Assembly (NCBI RefSeq): GCF_006476605.1
Contig: NZ_ML636805.1
Span: forward strand, 167,442 to 231,441
Length of the DNA stretch: 64,000 nucleotides
Reading direction: 5' to 3'
Source of the DNA: Brucella gallinifaecis
GTDB lineage: Bacteria; Pseudomonadota; Alphaproteobacteria; Rhizobiales; Rhizobiaceae
The notes under the pieces are model-generated. The model saw only the letters and a program-made list of their open reading frames with translations. It was not told where the DNA came from and searched no databases. How positions within the stretch are numbered: the first letter of the stretch is position 1; every line of letters starts with the position of its first letter. This document shows positions 53,741 to 62,679 of the stretch, one piece after another. A program made the position numbers and the translations under genes.

Positions 53741-55738
53741 ATGCAGTTCTCCAGACAGTTGTATCGTGACATGAATGATCATCGCAAAAGCGGGCCTTAT
53801 GTCCGCAGCGCTCTGGCGCTTGCATTGACCGCTTCGACACTTTTTTTGCCAGCTCACGCGCAAGCCGCAAATTCTTTGCTGGAATTGTTTCAGCAGCGTC
53901 GTCAGCAACAGGCGCAGCCAGTTCAACCGCCTCTAAAGGCCAATCCTGCACCGCGTGCCGCAAAACCCGCCTCGGTGCCTCGTGCCGCTACGCCGCCAAC
54001 ACAGCGTGTGATAGTCAAGGGACCGCAAATATATAATTATAAGCCAGATGCTTTGATCAAAATTGATTTTGGTGGTCTGGATATGCAGGTGACGGCTGCC
54101 GTTGAGCCTTCATCGGTCGATCCACTCACATCCGGCATGTCGCCGGTAGGTTTGATGAAGATATCTGATAAGATATCGCAGGGTGAACTGGCTTTTGATG
54201 CAGCCGCTGATTATTTAAAAACCACGAATGTTCAGGCCGAGAAACAGATCGCAGAAGCGATTGTCAGTTTTTACTCGCAAAAACGCAGCTTTATCTGGTC
54301 AGCTGATAAAAAGGCGCTTGATAAAGCCCGAAATCTTGCGGCTTTTTTTGCACAATCCGATGAAGATGGTCTCAACCCGTTAGAATATGCGGTTACTATT
54401 CCCGGTGATCATTATGACGAGGCGCAGCTTGCTGAACATCTGCAAAAACTGGCTGAGTTTGAAATTCGTATGTCTGCGCGTGCTTTGCGTTATGCCATTG
54501 ACGCAGGAGAAGGGCGTATTGTTGCCGACAGGCTGAGCGGATTTTACGATTTGCCACGCAACCGTGTTGATCCGAAAGCCGTTCTTGAGACGCTTGCTGC
54601 AAAAAATGATCCGGTCGATTATCTTAAAGGATTCCAGCCGAATAACGAGGCTTATGCCACGTTAAAGCGTGAACTGGCAAACACACAAGTACCGTCCAGA
54701 GAACCAATCCGCATCTCGCTCGATAAGGCTATTCGTCCCGGTGATACCAGTGATCAGCTTGCCAGGGTCGTAGCTCTCATCACACGCCATGCACCCGCAT
54801 CCTATATGGAACAGCATCGCGATGTGTTGCAGGCACATGCAGATGCAAGCATTTATGATCCCGAACTTGTGGCCGCTATCAAGGATTATCAAAAATTATC
54901 AGGTAGCACGCCTGATGGCATCATCGGCAGAAATACGATTGCAGCCCTTCAGGGTGAGCAGAATTCAGTGAAGCGGGATCGCATTCTTTATTCGATGGAG
55001 CGCTTGCGCTGGCTGCCGCATGATTTCGGTTCGCGTTATGTGATGGTCAATCAGCCATCTTATCGTGCTCAATATTTTGAGGATGGTAAAGAAAAACTGG
55101 CTATGAATGTGGTCATCGGTTCGCCAAAACATCAGACCTATTTTTTCTATAACAAAGTCCAGACAGTTGTTTTCAATCCATCATGGGGCGTGCCACGTTC
55201 GATCATACTCAATGAAATGCTGCCAAAAGTCATGCGAGATAGCAGCTATCTCGACCGCAATGGCTATGAGGTCTATGTCGGAGGCAAGAAGGTTTCAGCA
55301 AGTGCTGTGAACTGGAATGCCGTTGCCGCAGGCAAGGCGCATGTCGGTATCCGACAGAAACCAAGTCTCGATAATGCATTGGGTGAATTGAAGATTTTAT
55401 TCCCGAACGCGCATGATATTTATATGCATGACACGCCGGCAAAATCATATTTCAGCCGTGATATGCGTGCGCTCAGCCATGGTTGCATTCGGCTTGAGCG
55501 TCCGCGTGATATGGCTGCCGCAGTTCTTGGAAAACCTGTTGAAGAGTTGAGCAGGTATTTTGGCAAGAATGAGCGCGGTATCAAGGTTGCCGAACCGGTT
55601 CCGGTCTATATCGCTTATTTCACAGCATGGCCTGACAGCAACGGCAATATGCGTTTTTACAGTGATGTTTATGATCGCGACTCTGGTATGCAAAAGGCCT
55701 TTGATAAAACAGCAGAGGCACGATTGGCCGCACTCTGA
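53741..55738 (+). CDS. L,D-transpeptidase (YcbB/LdtD-like) with peptidoglycan-binding domain
   Basis: Forms 3-3 cross-links or attaches proteins to peptidoglycan in the periplasm. The 665-residue product has a signal peptide (hydrophobic YVRSALALALTASTLFLPAHA), an Ala/Pro/Gln-rich linker, a scaffold domain, the PG-binding fold DPELVAAIKDYQKLSGSTPDGIIG and the YkuD domain with LSHGCIRLERP, in which Cys is catalytic and His assists. Start choice: ATG 53741 has GGCGG 5 nt upstream; ATG 53771 also gives a good signal peptide. An in-frame longer reading to 53609 is unlikely. Genes for other wall enzymes are in the 10-14 kb region. Confidence 0.9.
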   Translation: MQFSRQLYRDMNDHRKSGPYVRSALALALTASTLFLPAHAQAANSLLELFQQRRQQQAQPVQPPLKANPAPRAAKPASVPRAATPPTQRVIVKGPQIYNYKPDALIKIDFGGLDMQVTAAVEPSSVDPLTSGMSPVGLMKISDKISQGELAFDAAADYLKTTNVQAEKQIAEAIVSFYSQKRSFIWSADKKALDKARNLAAFFAQSDEDGLNPLEYAVTIPGDHYDEAQLAEHLQKLAEFEIRMSARALRYAIDAGEGRIVADRLSGFYDLPRNRVDPKAVLETLAAKNDPVDYLKGFQPNNEAYATLKRELANTQVPSREPIRISLDKAIRPGDTSDQLARVVALITRHAPASYMEQHRDVLQAHADASIYDPELVAAIKDYQKLSGSTPDGIIGRNTIAALQGEQNSVKRDRILYSMERLRWLPHDFGSRYVMVNQPSYRAQYFEDGKEKLAMNVVIGSPKHQTYFFYNKVQTVVFNPSWGVPRSIILNEMLPKVMRDSSYLDRNGYEVYVGGKKVSASAVNWNAVAAGKAHVGIRQKPSLDNALGELKILFPNAHDIYMHDTPAKSYFSRDMRALSHGCIRLERPRDMAAAVLGKPVEELSRYFGKNERGIKVAEPVPVYIAYFTAWPDSNGNMRFYSDVYDRDSGMQKAFDKTAEARLAAL

Positions 55739-55798
55739 AGGCTGATCGATCGAAAATAATTACGCCTGAAAATCTCCCCTTAGCAAGGTCTTTTGAAT

Positions 55799-56848
55799 AT
55801 GCATGGTGAATACAAGGTCCACGGTGGAAAGCTGGTTGTTATCGATCTGGACGTTCAGGATAACAAACTCAGTGAAGTTCAGGTCGCAGGCGACTTTTTT
55901 CTGGAACCCGCAGAAGCCCTTGATGATATTCGCAATGCTTTGAATGGTTTGCCTGCAACCGCCTCAGCCGAAGAAATAGCTGATGCGGTGCGTAAAGGAT
56001 TGCGCCCGGATGCGTTTATGATCGGTTTCAGCCCGGAAGCGGTTGCAATTGCAGTTCGTCGTGCGCTTGGCGTTGCGCGGACATGGCGTGACTATGAATG
56101 GCAGATCATTGATATTCCGCCGCTGGCGCCCACAATGCATCTGGCTCTTGATGAAGTTCTGGCGCGCGAAGTTGCTGCCGGACGCCGTGCGCCCACCTTA
56201 CGTTTCTGGGAATGGGAACGCCCGTCAATTATCATTGGTGCTTTTCAGTCGCTGCGTAATGAAGTGGACATGGAAGCGACAAAAGAAATGGGTGTCGAGA
56301 CAGTACGCCGTGTTACGGGCGGCGGCGCCATGTTTGTAGAGCCGGGAAATTCTATCACCTATTCGCTTTATGCACCGGGTGAGCTGGTTCGCGATATGAG
56401 CTTTGCCGACTCTTATGCATTTCTCGATGAATGGGTGCTGAAGTCGCTCAATTCATTGGGCATTGATGCCTTTTATAAACCGCTCAATGATATTTCCAGC
56501 TCAAAAGGCAAGATTGGTGGCGCGGCACAAAAGCGTTATTCAGGCGGAACTGTCCTGCATCATGTCACAATGGCTTATGATATGGATGCGGAAAAGATGC
56601 TCAAGGTGCTGCGCATTGGCCGCGAAAAGCTTTCAGATAAGGGGACAGCCAGTGCTGCCAAGCGTGTTGATCCTGTTCGCAGCCAGACAGGATTGCCGCG
56701 CCGTGAAGTCATTGACCGCATGAAGGACATGTTCGTGTCGCTCAATGGCGGTGTAAGCGGAGCGATTACGCCTGAAGAATTTGCAGCTGCTGAACAGCTC
56801 GTTGAAGAAAAATTCGCAACCAGAGAATGGCTGCATCATATTCCATAA
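55799..56848 (+). CDS. lplA: Lipoate-protein ligase with permuted domain order
   Basis: Attaches lipoate to E2 subunits of 2-oxoacid dehydrogenases and the glycine cleavage H protein. Of the 349 residues, the first 90 (YKVHGGKLVVIDLDV...GDFFLEPAEALDDI) match the accessory domain that lies at the C-terminus of E. coli LplA. The catalytic domain (from about residue 100) has RRVTGGGAMFVEPGNSITYSLY and the Lys in SSSKGKIGGAAQKR. The His usually seen in the GGG-A-x-H motif is Val. Start: ATG 55799 or the TTG at 55793 with AAGG 4 nt upstream. It is followed 82 nt later by the ABC-F gene. Confidence 0.87.
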   Translation: MHGEYKVHGGKLVVIDLDVQDNKLSEVQVAGDFFLEPAEALDDIRNALNGLPATASAEEIADAVRKGLRPDAFMIGFSPEAVAIAVRRALGVARTWRDYEWQIIDIPPLAPTMHLALDEVLAREVAAGRRAPTLRFWEWERPSIIIGAFQSLRNEVDMEATKEMGVETVRRVTGGGAMFVEPGNSITYSLYAPGELVRDMSFADSYAFLDEWVLKSLNSLGIDAFYKPLNDISSSKGKIGGAAQKRYSGGTVLHHVTMAYDMDAEKMLKVLRIGREKLSDKGTASAAKRVDPVRSQTGLPRREVIDRMKDMFVSLNGGVSGAITPEEFAAAEQLVEEKFATREWLHHIP

Positions 56849-56930
56849 TGGACGCAATTAACATTGTGTCCGTGACAGCGCGGACAAGCCATGCCATAGG
56901 GAGGCCACGTTTTCACAAGGCCTTCCACAT

Positions 56931-58556
56931 ATGATCCGCATTGATAATATCAGCAAGTCTAACAGCCATCGCATTCTTTTTATCGAATCTTCTGCCGCAT
57001 TGAATCGCGGCGAGAAGATCGGCCTTGTCGGACCAAACGGTGCGGGTAAAACCATGCTTTTTCGCATGATTACTGGCGAAGAATTGCCCGATGAAGGACA
57101 GGTCAATGTCGAAAAAGGCGTGACGATCGGCTATTTCAACCAGAATGTTGGTGAAATGGGTGGACGCTCGGCAGTTGCCGAAGTCATGGACGGGGCAGGG
57201 CCGGTCAGTATTGTTGCAGCCGAACTGCGCGAACTCGAAAGCGCCATGTGCGACCCTGATCGTCTTGATGAGATGGACGCCATTATCGAACGCTATGGTG
57301 AAGTGCAGGCGCGTTACGAAGAGCTTGATGGCTATGGTCTGGACGGTCGTGCGCGTGAAGTGCTTGCAGGTCTTAGTTTCAGTCAGGAAATGATGGATGG
57401 TGATGTCGGCAAATTGTCCGGCGGATGGAAAATGCGCGTGGCGCTTGCCCGTATTCTTCTGATGCGTCCTGACGTTATGCTTCTCGACGAACCAAGCAAC
57501 CATCTTGATCTCGAAAGCCTGATCTGGCTGGAATCCTTTCTTAAAAACTATGACGGTGCCTTGCTGATGACCTCGCACGACCGCGAGTTCATGAACCGCA
57601 TCGTGACTAAAATCATCGAAATCGACGGCGGCTCGCTCACAAGCTATTCCGGCGATTATGCATTTTATGAGGGCCAGCGGGCGCTTAATGAAAAGCAGCA
57701 GCAGGCGCAGTTTGAACGCCAGCAGGCAATGCTTGCCAAGGAAATCAAGTTTATTGAACGCTTTAAAGCACGCGCATCGCACGCATCACAGGTGCAGAGC
57801 CGCGTGAAAAAGCTTGAAAAGATTGATCGCGTTGAGCCTCCGCGCCGCCGCCAGACAGTCGCCTTTGATTTTCTGCCTGCGCCACGATCAGGCGAAGATG
57901 TGGTCAGCCTAAAGGGGGTGAACAAGTCTTATGGCAGCCGCACGATTTACAATGGATTGGACTTTATGGTCCGCCGGCGTGAGCGTTGGTGCATCTTGGG
58001 CGTCAATGGTGCTGGCAAGTCAACGCTTCTTAAGCTCGTTACCGGAACGACTGAGCCCGATCAGGGTATTGTCAATCTTGGCGCCAGCGCAAAGCTCGGC
58101 TATTTCGCACAGCATGCCATGGATATACTTGATGGCGACAGCACAATTCTTGAATGGCTGGAGCAGCGTTTTCCAAAGGCCGGGCAGTCGCCTTTGCGTG
58201 CACTTTCCGGTTGTTTTGGCTTTTCAGGTGACGATATTGAAAAGAAATGCCGCGTGCTTTCGGGTGGGGAAAAAGCTCGTCTGGTTATGGCGGCCATGCT
58301 GTTTGATCCGCCAAATTTCCTTGTGCTTGATGAGCCGACGAACCATTTGGATCTTGATACCAAGGAAATGCTGATCAAGGCGCTGTCAGCCTATGAGGGC
58401 ACAATGCTTTTTGTATCGCATGACCGGCGCTTTTTGTCGGCACTGTCCAATCGTGTGCTCGAACTCACACCGGATGGCATTCAGCAATATGGTGGCGGTT
58501 ATACCGAATATGTTGAAAGCACTGGACAGGAAGCGCCGGGTTTGCATGTTGGATAA
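56931..58556 (+). CDS. ABC-F family ATPase (translation-associated)
   Basis: Soluble ribosome-associated ATPase with two ABC domains and no membrane helices. The 541-residue product has Walker A GPNGAGKT and GVNGAGKST, signatures KLSGGWKMRVALA and VLSGGEKARLVMAAM, and Walker B LLDEPSNHLDLES and VLDEPTNHLDLDT. The charged PtIM linker between the domains is Gln/Arg/Lys-rich (about residues 245-300). Which ABC-F member it is (EttA, Uup, YbiT or resistance type) is not resolved from the sequence. ATG at 56931; ends at a terminator. Confidence 0.9.
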   Translation: MIRIDNISKSNSHRILFIESSAALNRGEKIGLVGPNGAGKTMLFRMITGEELPDEGQVNVEKGVTIGYFNQNVGEMGGRSAVAEVMDGAGPVSIVAAELRELESAMCDPDRLDEMDAIIERYGEVQARYEELDGYGLDGRAREVLAGLSFSQEMMDGDVGKLSGGWKMRVALARILLMRPDVMLLDEPSNHLDLESLIWLESFLKNYDGALLMTSHDREFMNRIVTKIIEIDGGSLTSYSGDYAFYEGQRALNEKQQQAQFERQQAMLAKEIKFIERFKARASHASQVQSRVKKLEKIDRVEPPRRRQTVAFDFLPAPRSGEDVVSLKGVNKSYGSRTIYNGLDFMVRRRERWCILGVNGAGKSTLLKLVTGTTEPDQGIVNLGASAKLGYFAQHAMDILDGDSTILEWLEQRFPKAGQSPLRALSGCFGFSGDDIEKKCRVLSGGEKARLVMAAMLFDPPNFLVLDEPTNHLDLDTKEMLIKALSAYEGTMLFVSHDRRFLSALSNRVLELTPDGIQQYGGGYTEYVESTGQEAPGLHVG

Positions 58557-58584
58557 GATAAAGGCGGGAATTTCCCGCCTTTAT
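58557..58584. terminator. Bidirectional terminator between the ABC-F gene and the SDR gene
   Basis: ATAAAGGCGGGAA / TTCCCGCCTTTAT, nearly perfect, with a T-rich tail on the plus strand and an A-rich start. Confidence 0.85.
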
Positions 58585-58596
58585 TTTGCGCTATGC

Positions 58597-59376
58597 TTAG
58601 CGGTAAACAATGCCGCCATCGGTCAGGATAGCCTGTCCGGTGATGTAATCTGAATCCGGGCTGGCAAGGAAGGATACCAGCGAGGCAACATCGTCAGGTG
58701 TCTGAGCACGACCAAGCGCAATACCTTCAACATATTTCTTATAGGTCTCACCCTTCGGTGCGCCAGTGATTTCTGAGAAGCGCTCATCAATCTCGACCCA
58801 CATATCGGTACCGACAATGCCAGGGCAGTAGGCATTGACTGTAATACCTGCGCTTGCATATTCCTTGGCTGCGGCCTGTGTGAGTGCCCGTACGGCAAAT
58901 TTCGTTGCCGAATAAACACCAAGCATTGCAAAACCATCATGGCCGGCAATGGAGGAAGCATTGATGATCTTGCCTTTGTGTTCGCGAGCTTTAAATTTGG
59001 CTGCTGCGGCCTGAATGCCCCACAATACACCTTCAACATTGATCTTCAGGATGCGATCAACTTCTTCCGGCTTGACATCAGAAATAGGCTGAACCTGCGC
59101 AATGCCGGCATTGTTGACGATTACATCAAAACCGCCAAGCTCTTTTTCAGCGTGATCAATTGCAGCATAAACATCATCGCGCTTGCTGATATCGGCGGAA
59201 AAAGTTGATGCCTTGCGGCCAAGCGTTTCGACTTCCTTTTTCACGGCTTCAAGCTTGTCTGCTTTCAGATCAACCAGTGCGATATCAAAACCATCCTTTG
59301 CAAGGCGTAATGCAATACCACGACCAATGCCCTGTGCTGCACCCGTCACCAAGGCAACCTTAGCTGTATTTGACAT
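58597..59376 (-). CDS. Short-chain dehydrogenase, acetoin/diacetyl reductase type
   Basis: NAD-dependent oxidoreductase of the classical SDR type, resembling (S)-acetoin-forming diacetyl reductases / butanediol dehydrogenases. The 259-residue product has the [12 protein letters not shown] nucleotide motif, [10 protein letters not shown], the catalytic triad in INASSIAGH (Ser) and [14 protein letters not shown] (Tyr-x-x-x-Lys), and GGIVYR at the end. No acetolactate pathway genes adjoin it. ATG at 59376. Confidence 0.87.
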   Translation of the reverse strand: MSNTAKVALVTGAAQGIGRGIALRLAKDGFDIALVDLKADKLEAVKKEVETLGRKASTFSADISKRDDVYAAIDHAEKELGGFDVIVNNAGIAQVQPISDVKPEEVDRILKINVEGVLWGIQAAAAKFKAREHKGKIINASSIAGHDGFAMLGVYSATKFAVRALTQAAAKEYASAGITVNAYCPGIVGTDMWVEIDERFSEITGAPKGETYKKYVEGIALGRAQTPDDVASLVSFLASPDSDYITGQAILTDGGIVYR

Positions 59377-59606
59377 GATTTATCCTTTTCTGCTTTCAAG
59401 CGGGAAACTTCTTAATAGCCATTGGCAGCCGCCTATTTAGCTTCGTACTGTCCGATGACATTTTGAAGAAAATTAGAAGCCGTTGACATTAAGTTCATTG
59501 ATCGTGATCAACTTTCCGATGATTGCCCATAAGCTATAGATTTGGCTTCTTAAATTCAGCATCAATCTATATACTGGACTCAATGTGTCATCTTTTTAGG
59601 TGTTTT

Positions 59607-60452
59607 ATGAAAATCTCACCAAAAACATTCAGCTCTAAAGGTTTGAATCTATTTCACCGCCGCCGCTTTCTTGCTTTGACAGCTTTAGCGCTTATCTCTC
59701 TTTCAATGCCCCCCCTGTCAGTGCGTGCTGATGACAAACCAGTGCTGCGCATTGCCTTGGCTACAAGCATATCCAATCAGGCTGCGGAAGTGGCAGCTAA
59801 GGAAGCGAAAGAACAGGGGCTTGATGTCGAACTGGTCGAGTTCAGTGACTGGAATACACCCAACACAGCAGTCGCTGACAAGACTGTCGACGCCAATCTT
59901 TTCCAGCATATTCCTTACTTGAACTACACAAATGCCAATACCGGCAATGGTCTCGTACCGGTAGCGCCTGCTTTCAGTACGCCTTTTGGTCTTTACTCAA
60001 AAAAATATGCCAAACTTGATGAACTGCCAGATAACGCTAGAATCGCGTTTTCGGGAGATGTCATTAATACCGGGCGTTCTTTGCTGTTATTACAGCAGGC
60101 AGGTTTTCTTGAACTTAAGCCTGGCACAGATCAACGTGCCAGCCTTGAAGATGTTGTGACATGGAAAAAGCCACTGAAAATTGTGTTGCTGGATGGTCCG
60201 CAAATTGCACGGTCGCTGGATGATGTCGATGCTGCCGCAACTTATCCGACATTTGCAAAGCTTGCAGGTTTGGAGGCGTCATCAGGATTGATTTTTGAGA
60301 ATGAACCAATTTATGCATTTCAGTTTGTGACACGCCCTGAACTGCGTGATGATGTCCGCCTCAAAAAGTTTATTGAAATATACCGGAACTCTCCAGCCGT
60401 TAAAGCAAAGCTTCGCGAACTCTATGGGGATATGGTTTCATTCCCGCGTTGA
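59607..60452 (+). CDS. metQ: MetQ/NlpA-family periplasmic binding protein
   Basis: Probable D/L-methionine or related binding protein of a MetNIQ importer. The 281-residue product has an N-terminal signal (about residues 14-40, FLALTALALISLSMPPLSVRA) and a NlpA domain with FSDWNTPNTAVADKTVDANLFQHIPYLNYTNANTGNGLV. The signal has no lipobox Cys, unlike E. coli MetQ, so it would be a soluble periplasmic protein. AGG lies 7 nt before ATG 59607. MetN and MetI genes are not adjacent, so the assignment to methionine is tentative. Confidence 0.8.
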   Translation: MKISPKTFSSKGLNLFHRRRFLALTALALISLSMPPLSVRADDKPVLRIALATSISNQAAEVAAKEAKEQGLDVELVEFSDWNTPNTAVADKTVDANLFQHIPYLNYTNANTGNGLVPVAPAFSTPFGLYSKKYAKLDELPDNARIAFSGDVINTGRSLLLLQQAGFLELKPGTDQRASLEDVVTWKKPLKIVLLDGPQIARSLDDVDAAATYPTFAKLAGLEASSGLIFENEPIYAFQFVTRPELRDDVRLKKFIEIYRNSPAVKAKLRELYGDMVSFPR

Positions 60453-60461
60453 GCGGGAATG
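60439..60461 (+). terminator. Hairpin overlapping the stop of the MetQ-like gene
   Basis: CATTCCCGC and GCGGGAATG form a perfect 9-bp stem whose 5-nt loop contains the first bases of the TGA stop. There is no strong T-run, so termination is uncertain. Confidence 0.45.
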
Positions 60462-60620
60462 GAACAATCTTCTCTCTGGTTCTATTTTCCTCTTAGAGTA
60501 ATTTAGGAATTTTCACGGTTATTTTGCTAAATAGCTGTATCTTGTCCAAATAGAGCATTGAAGCTGGGCCGTGGTTCAGCTAGAAACGCCGTAATTGAGG
60601 CTTTAATGCCTCCCGGTGAT

Positions 60621-60660
60621 GCACCCGTAGCTCAGCTGGATAGAGTGCTGCCCTCCGAAG
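60621..60660 (+). pseudogene. 5' half of tRNA-Arg (anticodon CCG), interrupted in the anticodon arm
   Basis: GCACCCG acceptor arm, D arm GCTCAGCTGGATAGAGT, anticodon stem CTGCC and loop CTCCGAA (anticodon CCG) are intact, plus one more base (G). The expected 3' half (GCAG, variable region, T arm and CGGGTGC) is absent; the sequence continues AGCCCCGAAG and is unrelated. No 3' half is found elsewhere in the window. The break is 0.4 kb upstream of a tyrosine recombinase gene, which identifies it as an attachment site. tRNA-Arg(CCG) reads CGG, so a complete copy probably exists at the far end of the element or elsewhere. Confidence 0.85.
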
Positions 60661-60702
60661 AGCCCCGAAGTGGAACTTTACCCCATAAATATCTATTTTA
60701 TA

Positions 60703-60936
60703 TCAAGTGGTTAAAGTCGTAGCATGTAGTTCTCTCGCGTCACTATGAGTGATGCGGCGCATTCCCGCCATCTTTCCATTTAACGCGTTGCAGGCATGTC
60801 TGAGCGCCCGATGCCTGAGAAAGAGCTGCCCTAGAAATACGGACGAAGGCATCACCAAATCCCTTATTTCCTCGATGTCCGGCTTTATTTTCCAGACGTA
60901 AAGCGGGTCAATCGGCACAACCCCGCCACTATTCAT
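60703..60936 (-). CDS. Small hypothetical protein, divergent from the recombinase gene
   Basis: Unrecognised 77-residue product with hydrophobic start (MNSGGVVPIDPLYVWKIKPD), a mixed central part and basic C-terminal half (RHRALRHACNAL, RRITHSDARELHA). GAGGGA is 3 nt before the ATG. Small genes beside integrases are often excisionases or regulators, but no helix-turn-helix is clear here, so I give no function. It may equally be a remnant. Confidence 0.4.
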   Translation of the reverse strand: MNSGGVVPIDPLYVWKIKPDIEEIRDLVMPSSVFLGQLFLRHRALRHACNALNGKMAGMRRITHSDARELHATTLTT

Positions 60937-61066
60937 AGCTCCCTCGTTTTCAGCTGCTTACAATGATGCAATGCCAGACAAAGCCGTCAAGACTATCGCT
61001 AGGGATTATCCTTGGCACCCTTATAGGGGCATCCTACAGACCTTAGAAATACCGAATGGAGTTTCT

Positions 61067-62053
61067 ATGGCTACAATTCGCAAATTACGAGGCCGCTGGC
61101 AGGCACAGGTTCGCCGCAAGGGTATTAAGCCGCGTGCAAAGAGCTTTGACACAAAGGCTGATGCTGAAAAGTGGGCGCGTAATCTCGAAACAGAACTTGA
61201 TCGAGGTGGCGGCTTCATCGATACGCGCCTCGCAGAGAAGATGACGCTCCGGGAGTTGCTTGAGCGTTACGTGACAGAAATTACGCTGCAGAAGCGAAGT
61301 GCTCAGACTGAAGTCTACCGAGTGCGCGTGCTTATGAAGCACGAAATTGCTTATCGAACCCTTTCTATGCTTAGTCCCAGTGATCTTGCTATGTATCGTG
61401 ACGAGCGATTGAAGGTTGTCATGCCGTCTACCGTTCTCAAGGAATTGAACACCTTAGCTCATGCTATCGATATTGGTCGGAAAGAATGGGGTGTGCATCT
61501 GATTCAAAACCCTTGCCGGATGATACGGCGCCCCTCACCATCACGAGGAAGAGAACGCCGTTTAGAAGACGGTGAAGAGCAAAAGCTATTCGACGCTGCC
61601 GACAGCGCTCGTAACCCTTATATGCGCTCTTTGGTAATTATCGCACTTGAAACCGCTATGCGCCAAGGTGAAATCCTTTCGCTACAATGGACAGATATCG
61701 ATTTCAACCGCCGGATCGCATATCTTGAAATGTCGAAGAACGGTGAAAGCAGAGATATTCCGTTATCGCAGCTTGCATTACGGACACTCATGGAACTTAA
61801 GACAAACACCATCGATCAACGTGTTTTTCCGCTTACGAAATCAGCCGTAGGACAGGCGTGGGAGCATTTGCGTGAACGCGCTGGCATGACTGACTTCCGG
61901 TTTCACGATCTGCGTCACGAGGCAATCTCACGGCTTTTAGAGAAGGGGTTGAACGTGATCGAAGCAGCTACCATAAGCGGTCATAAAGAATTGCGCATGT
62001 TGCAGCGTTACAGCCATTTGCGGGCAACCGACTTGGTTGATCGCCTAGGGTAG
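61067..62053 (+). CDS. Tyrosine recombinase (phage/island integrase)
   Basis: Site-specific recombinase of the phage integrase family. The 328-residue product (ATG 61067, GGAG 6 nt upstream) has an AP2-like N-terminal DNA-binding domain (RKLRGRWQAQVRRKG...KSFDTKADAEKWA), a core-binding domain, and the catalytic domain with R199 (AMRQGEI), H280 and R283 (HDLRHEAIS), H306 (SGHKELRM) and Y315 (RYSH): a complete active site. Longer reading to 60971 adds 32 codons of unrelated sequence. Its position next to a split tRNA-Arg suggests that it inserted this element. Confidence 0.93.
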   Translation: MATIRKLRGRWQAQVRRKGIKPRAKSFDTKADAEKWARNLETELDRGGGFIDTRLAEKMTLRELLERYVTEITLQKRSAQTEVYRVRVLMKHEIAYRTLSMLSPSDLAMYRDERLKVVMPSTVLKELNTLAHAIDIGRKEWGVHLIQNPCRMIRRPSPSRGRERRLEDGEEQKLFDAADSARNPYMRSLVIIALETAMRQGEILSLQWTDIDFNRRIAYLEMSKNGESRDIPLSQLALRTLMELKTNTIDQRVFPLTKSAVGQAWEHLRERAGMTDFRFHDLRHEAISRLLEKGLNVIEAATISGHKELRMLQRYSHLRATDLVDRLG

Positions 62054-62679
62054 ACGAACCTACCGGACAGCAACGCCAGCGTGTCGGGAACAGTGAAGTC
62101 CTAGAAAAACCCTCTTCTATTCAAGGGGATGCGTTCTGGTGCCGCCGTGATCCGGAAGTGTAACCGCCTATCCTAACTGTGGTTGCATTACATTGTGACA
62201 AGAAATGACCGGCTAATAAGCGATTTAAGGCTTTCGAGCGCAATATTTTGCATCTACCGAGTGTTCGATCTTCCTAAGATTCCTACGAGAATTGTTTCCG
62301 CTAACTTTCCGTCAAGATGACAGATCTGAGCGTATTTTTGGTTTTGGCGAGTTTCTTCTGACATTCACATTCGTGAAGCAACGAAACAAATCAGACCTAG
62401 ATCAGAACCAGCACGCCGACAGAATTATCTTAAATGCGAAACCGTTTCGCTTTTCACCCAAATACTTTTTGCAAGTTTTTCTGAGTCATTTTTGATCAAC
62501 GAGCTGGTTTTCGCATGTCTATAGCCACTGCAATGCTTGGATTTCGAGAAATCCGCTGATTTTCAGCCTAATAACTTATATAACATGTCTATTATAAGCG
62601 GATTGCCTATGTTGAGAACTATTACAAAACGTAGGCAGAGCAGCATCTAGAAGAGACGCCTCAAAAAAGTTCGCGCTGC
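62054..62679. other. Spacer within the integrative element with no recognised gene
   Basis: 626 nt of A+T-rich sequence between the recombinase and the broken gene. I see no convincing coding region on either strand. It includes the perfect palindrome GCGAAACCGTTTCGC (62436-62450) and short A+T-rich repeats around 62570-62600. Confidence 0.4.
62436..62450. promoter_or_regulatory. Palindrome GCGAAACCGTTTCGC in the element spacer
   Basis: Perfect 7-bp inverted repeat around one base. It is a candidate operator or recombination-accessory site; no copy was noticed elsewhere in the window. Confidence 0.3.

Noticed and set aside
60621..61060. A group I intron in the anticodon loop of tRNA-Arg, as known for a tRNA-Arg of Agrobacterium
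   Set aside because: The 3' half of the tRNA is not found within the following kilobases, and a complete integrase follows; an intron would be a few hundred bases with the second exon behind it.
62292..62495. A 67-codon frame in the island spacer
   Set aside because: Start codon is weak, no ribosome-binding site, and composition follows the A+T-rich background.
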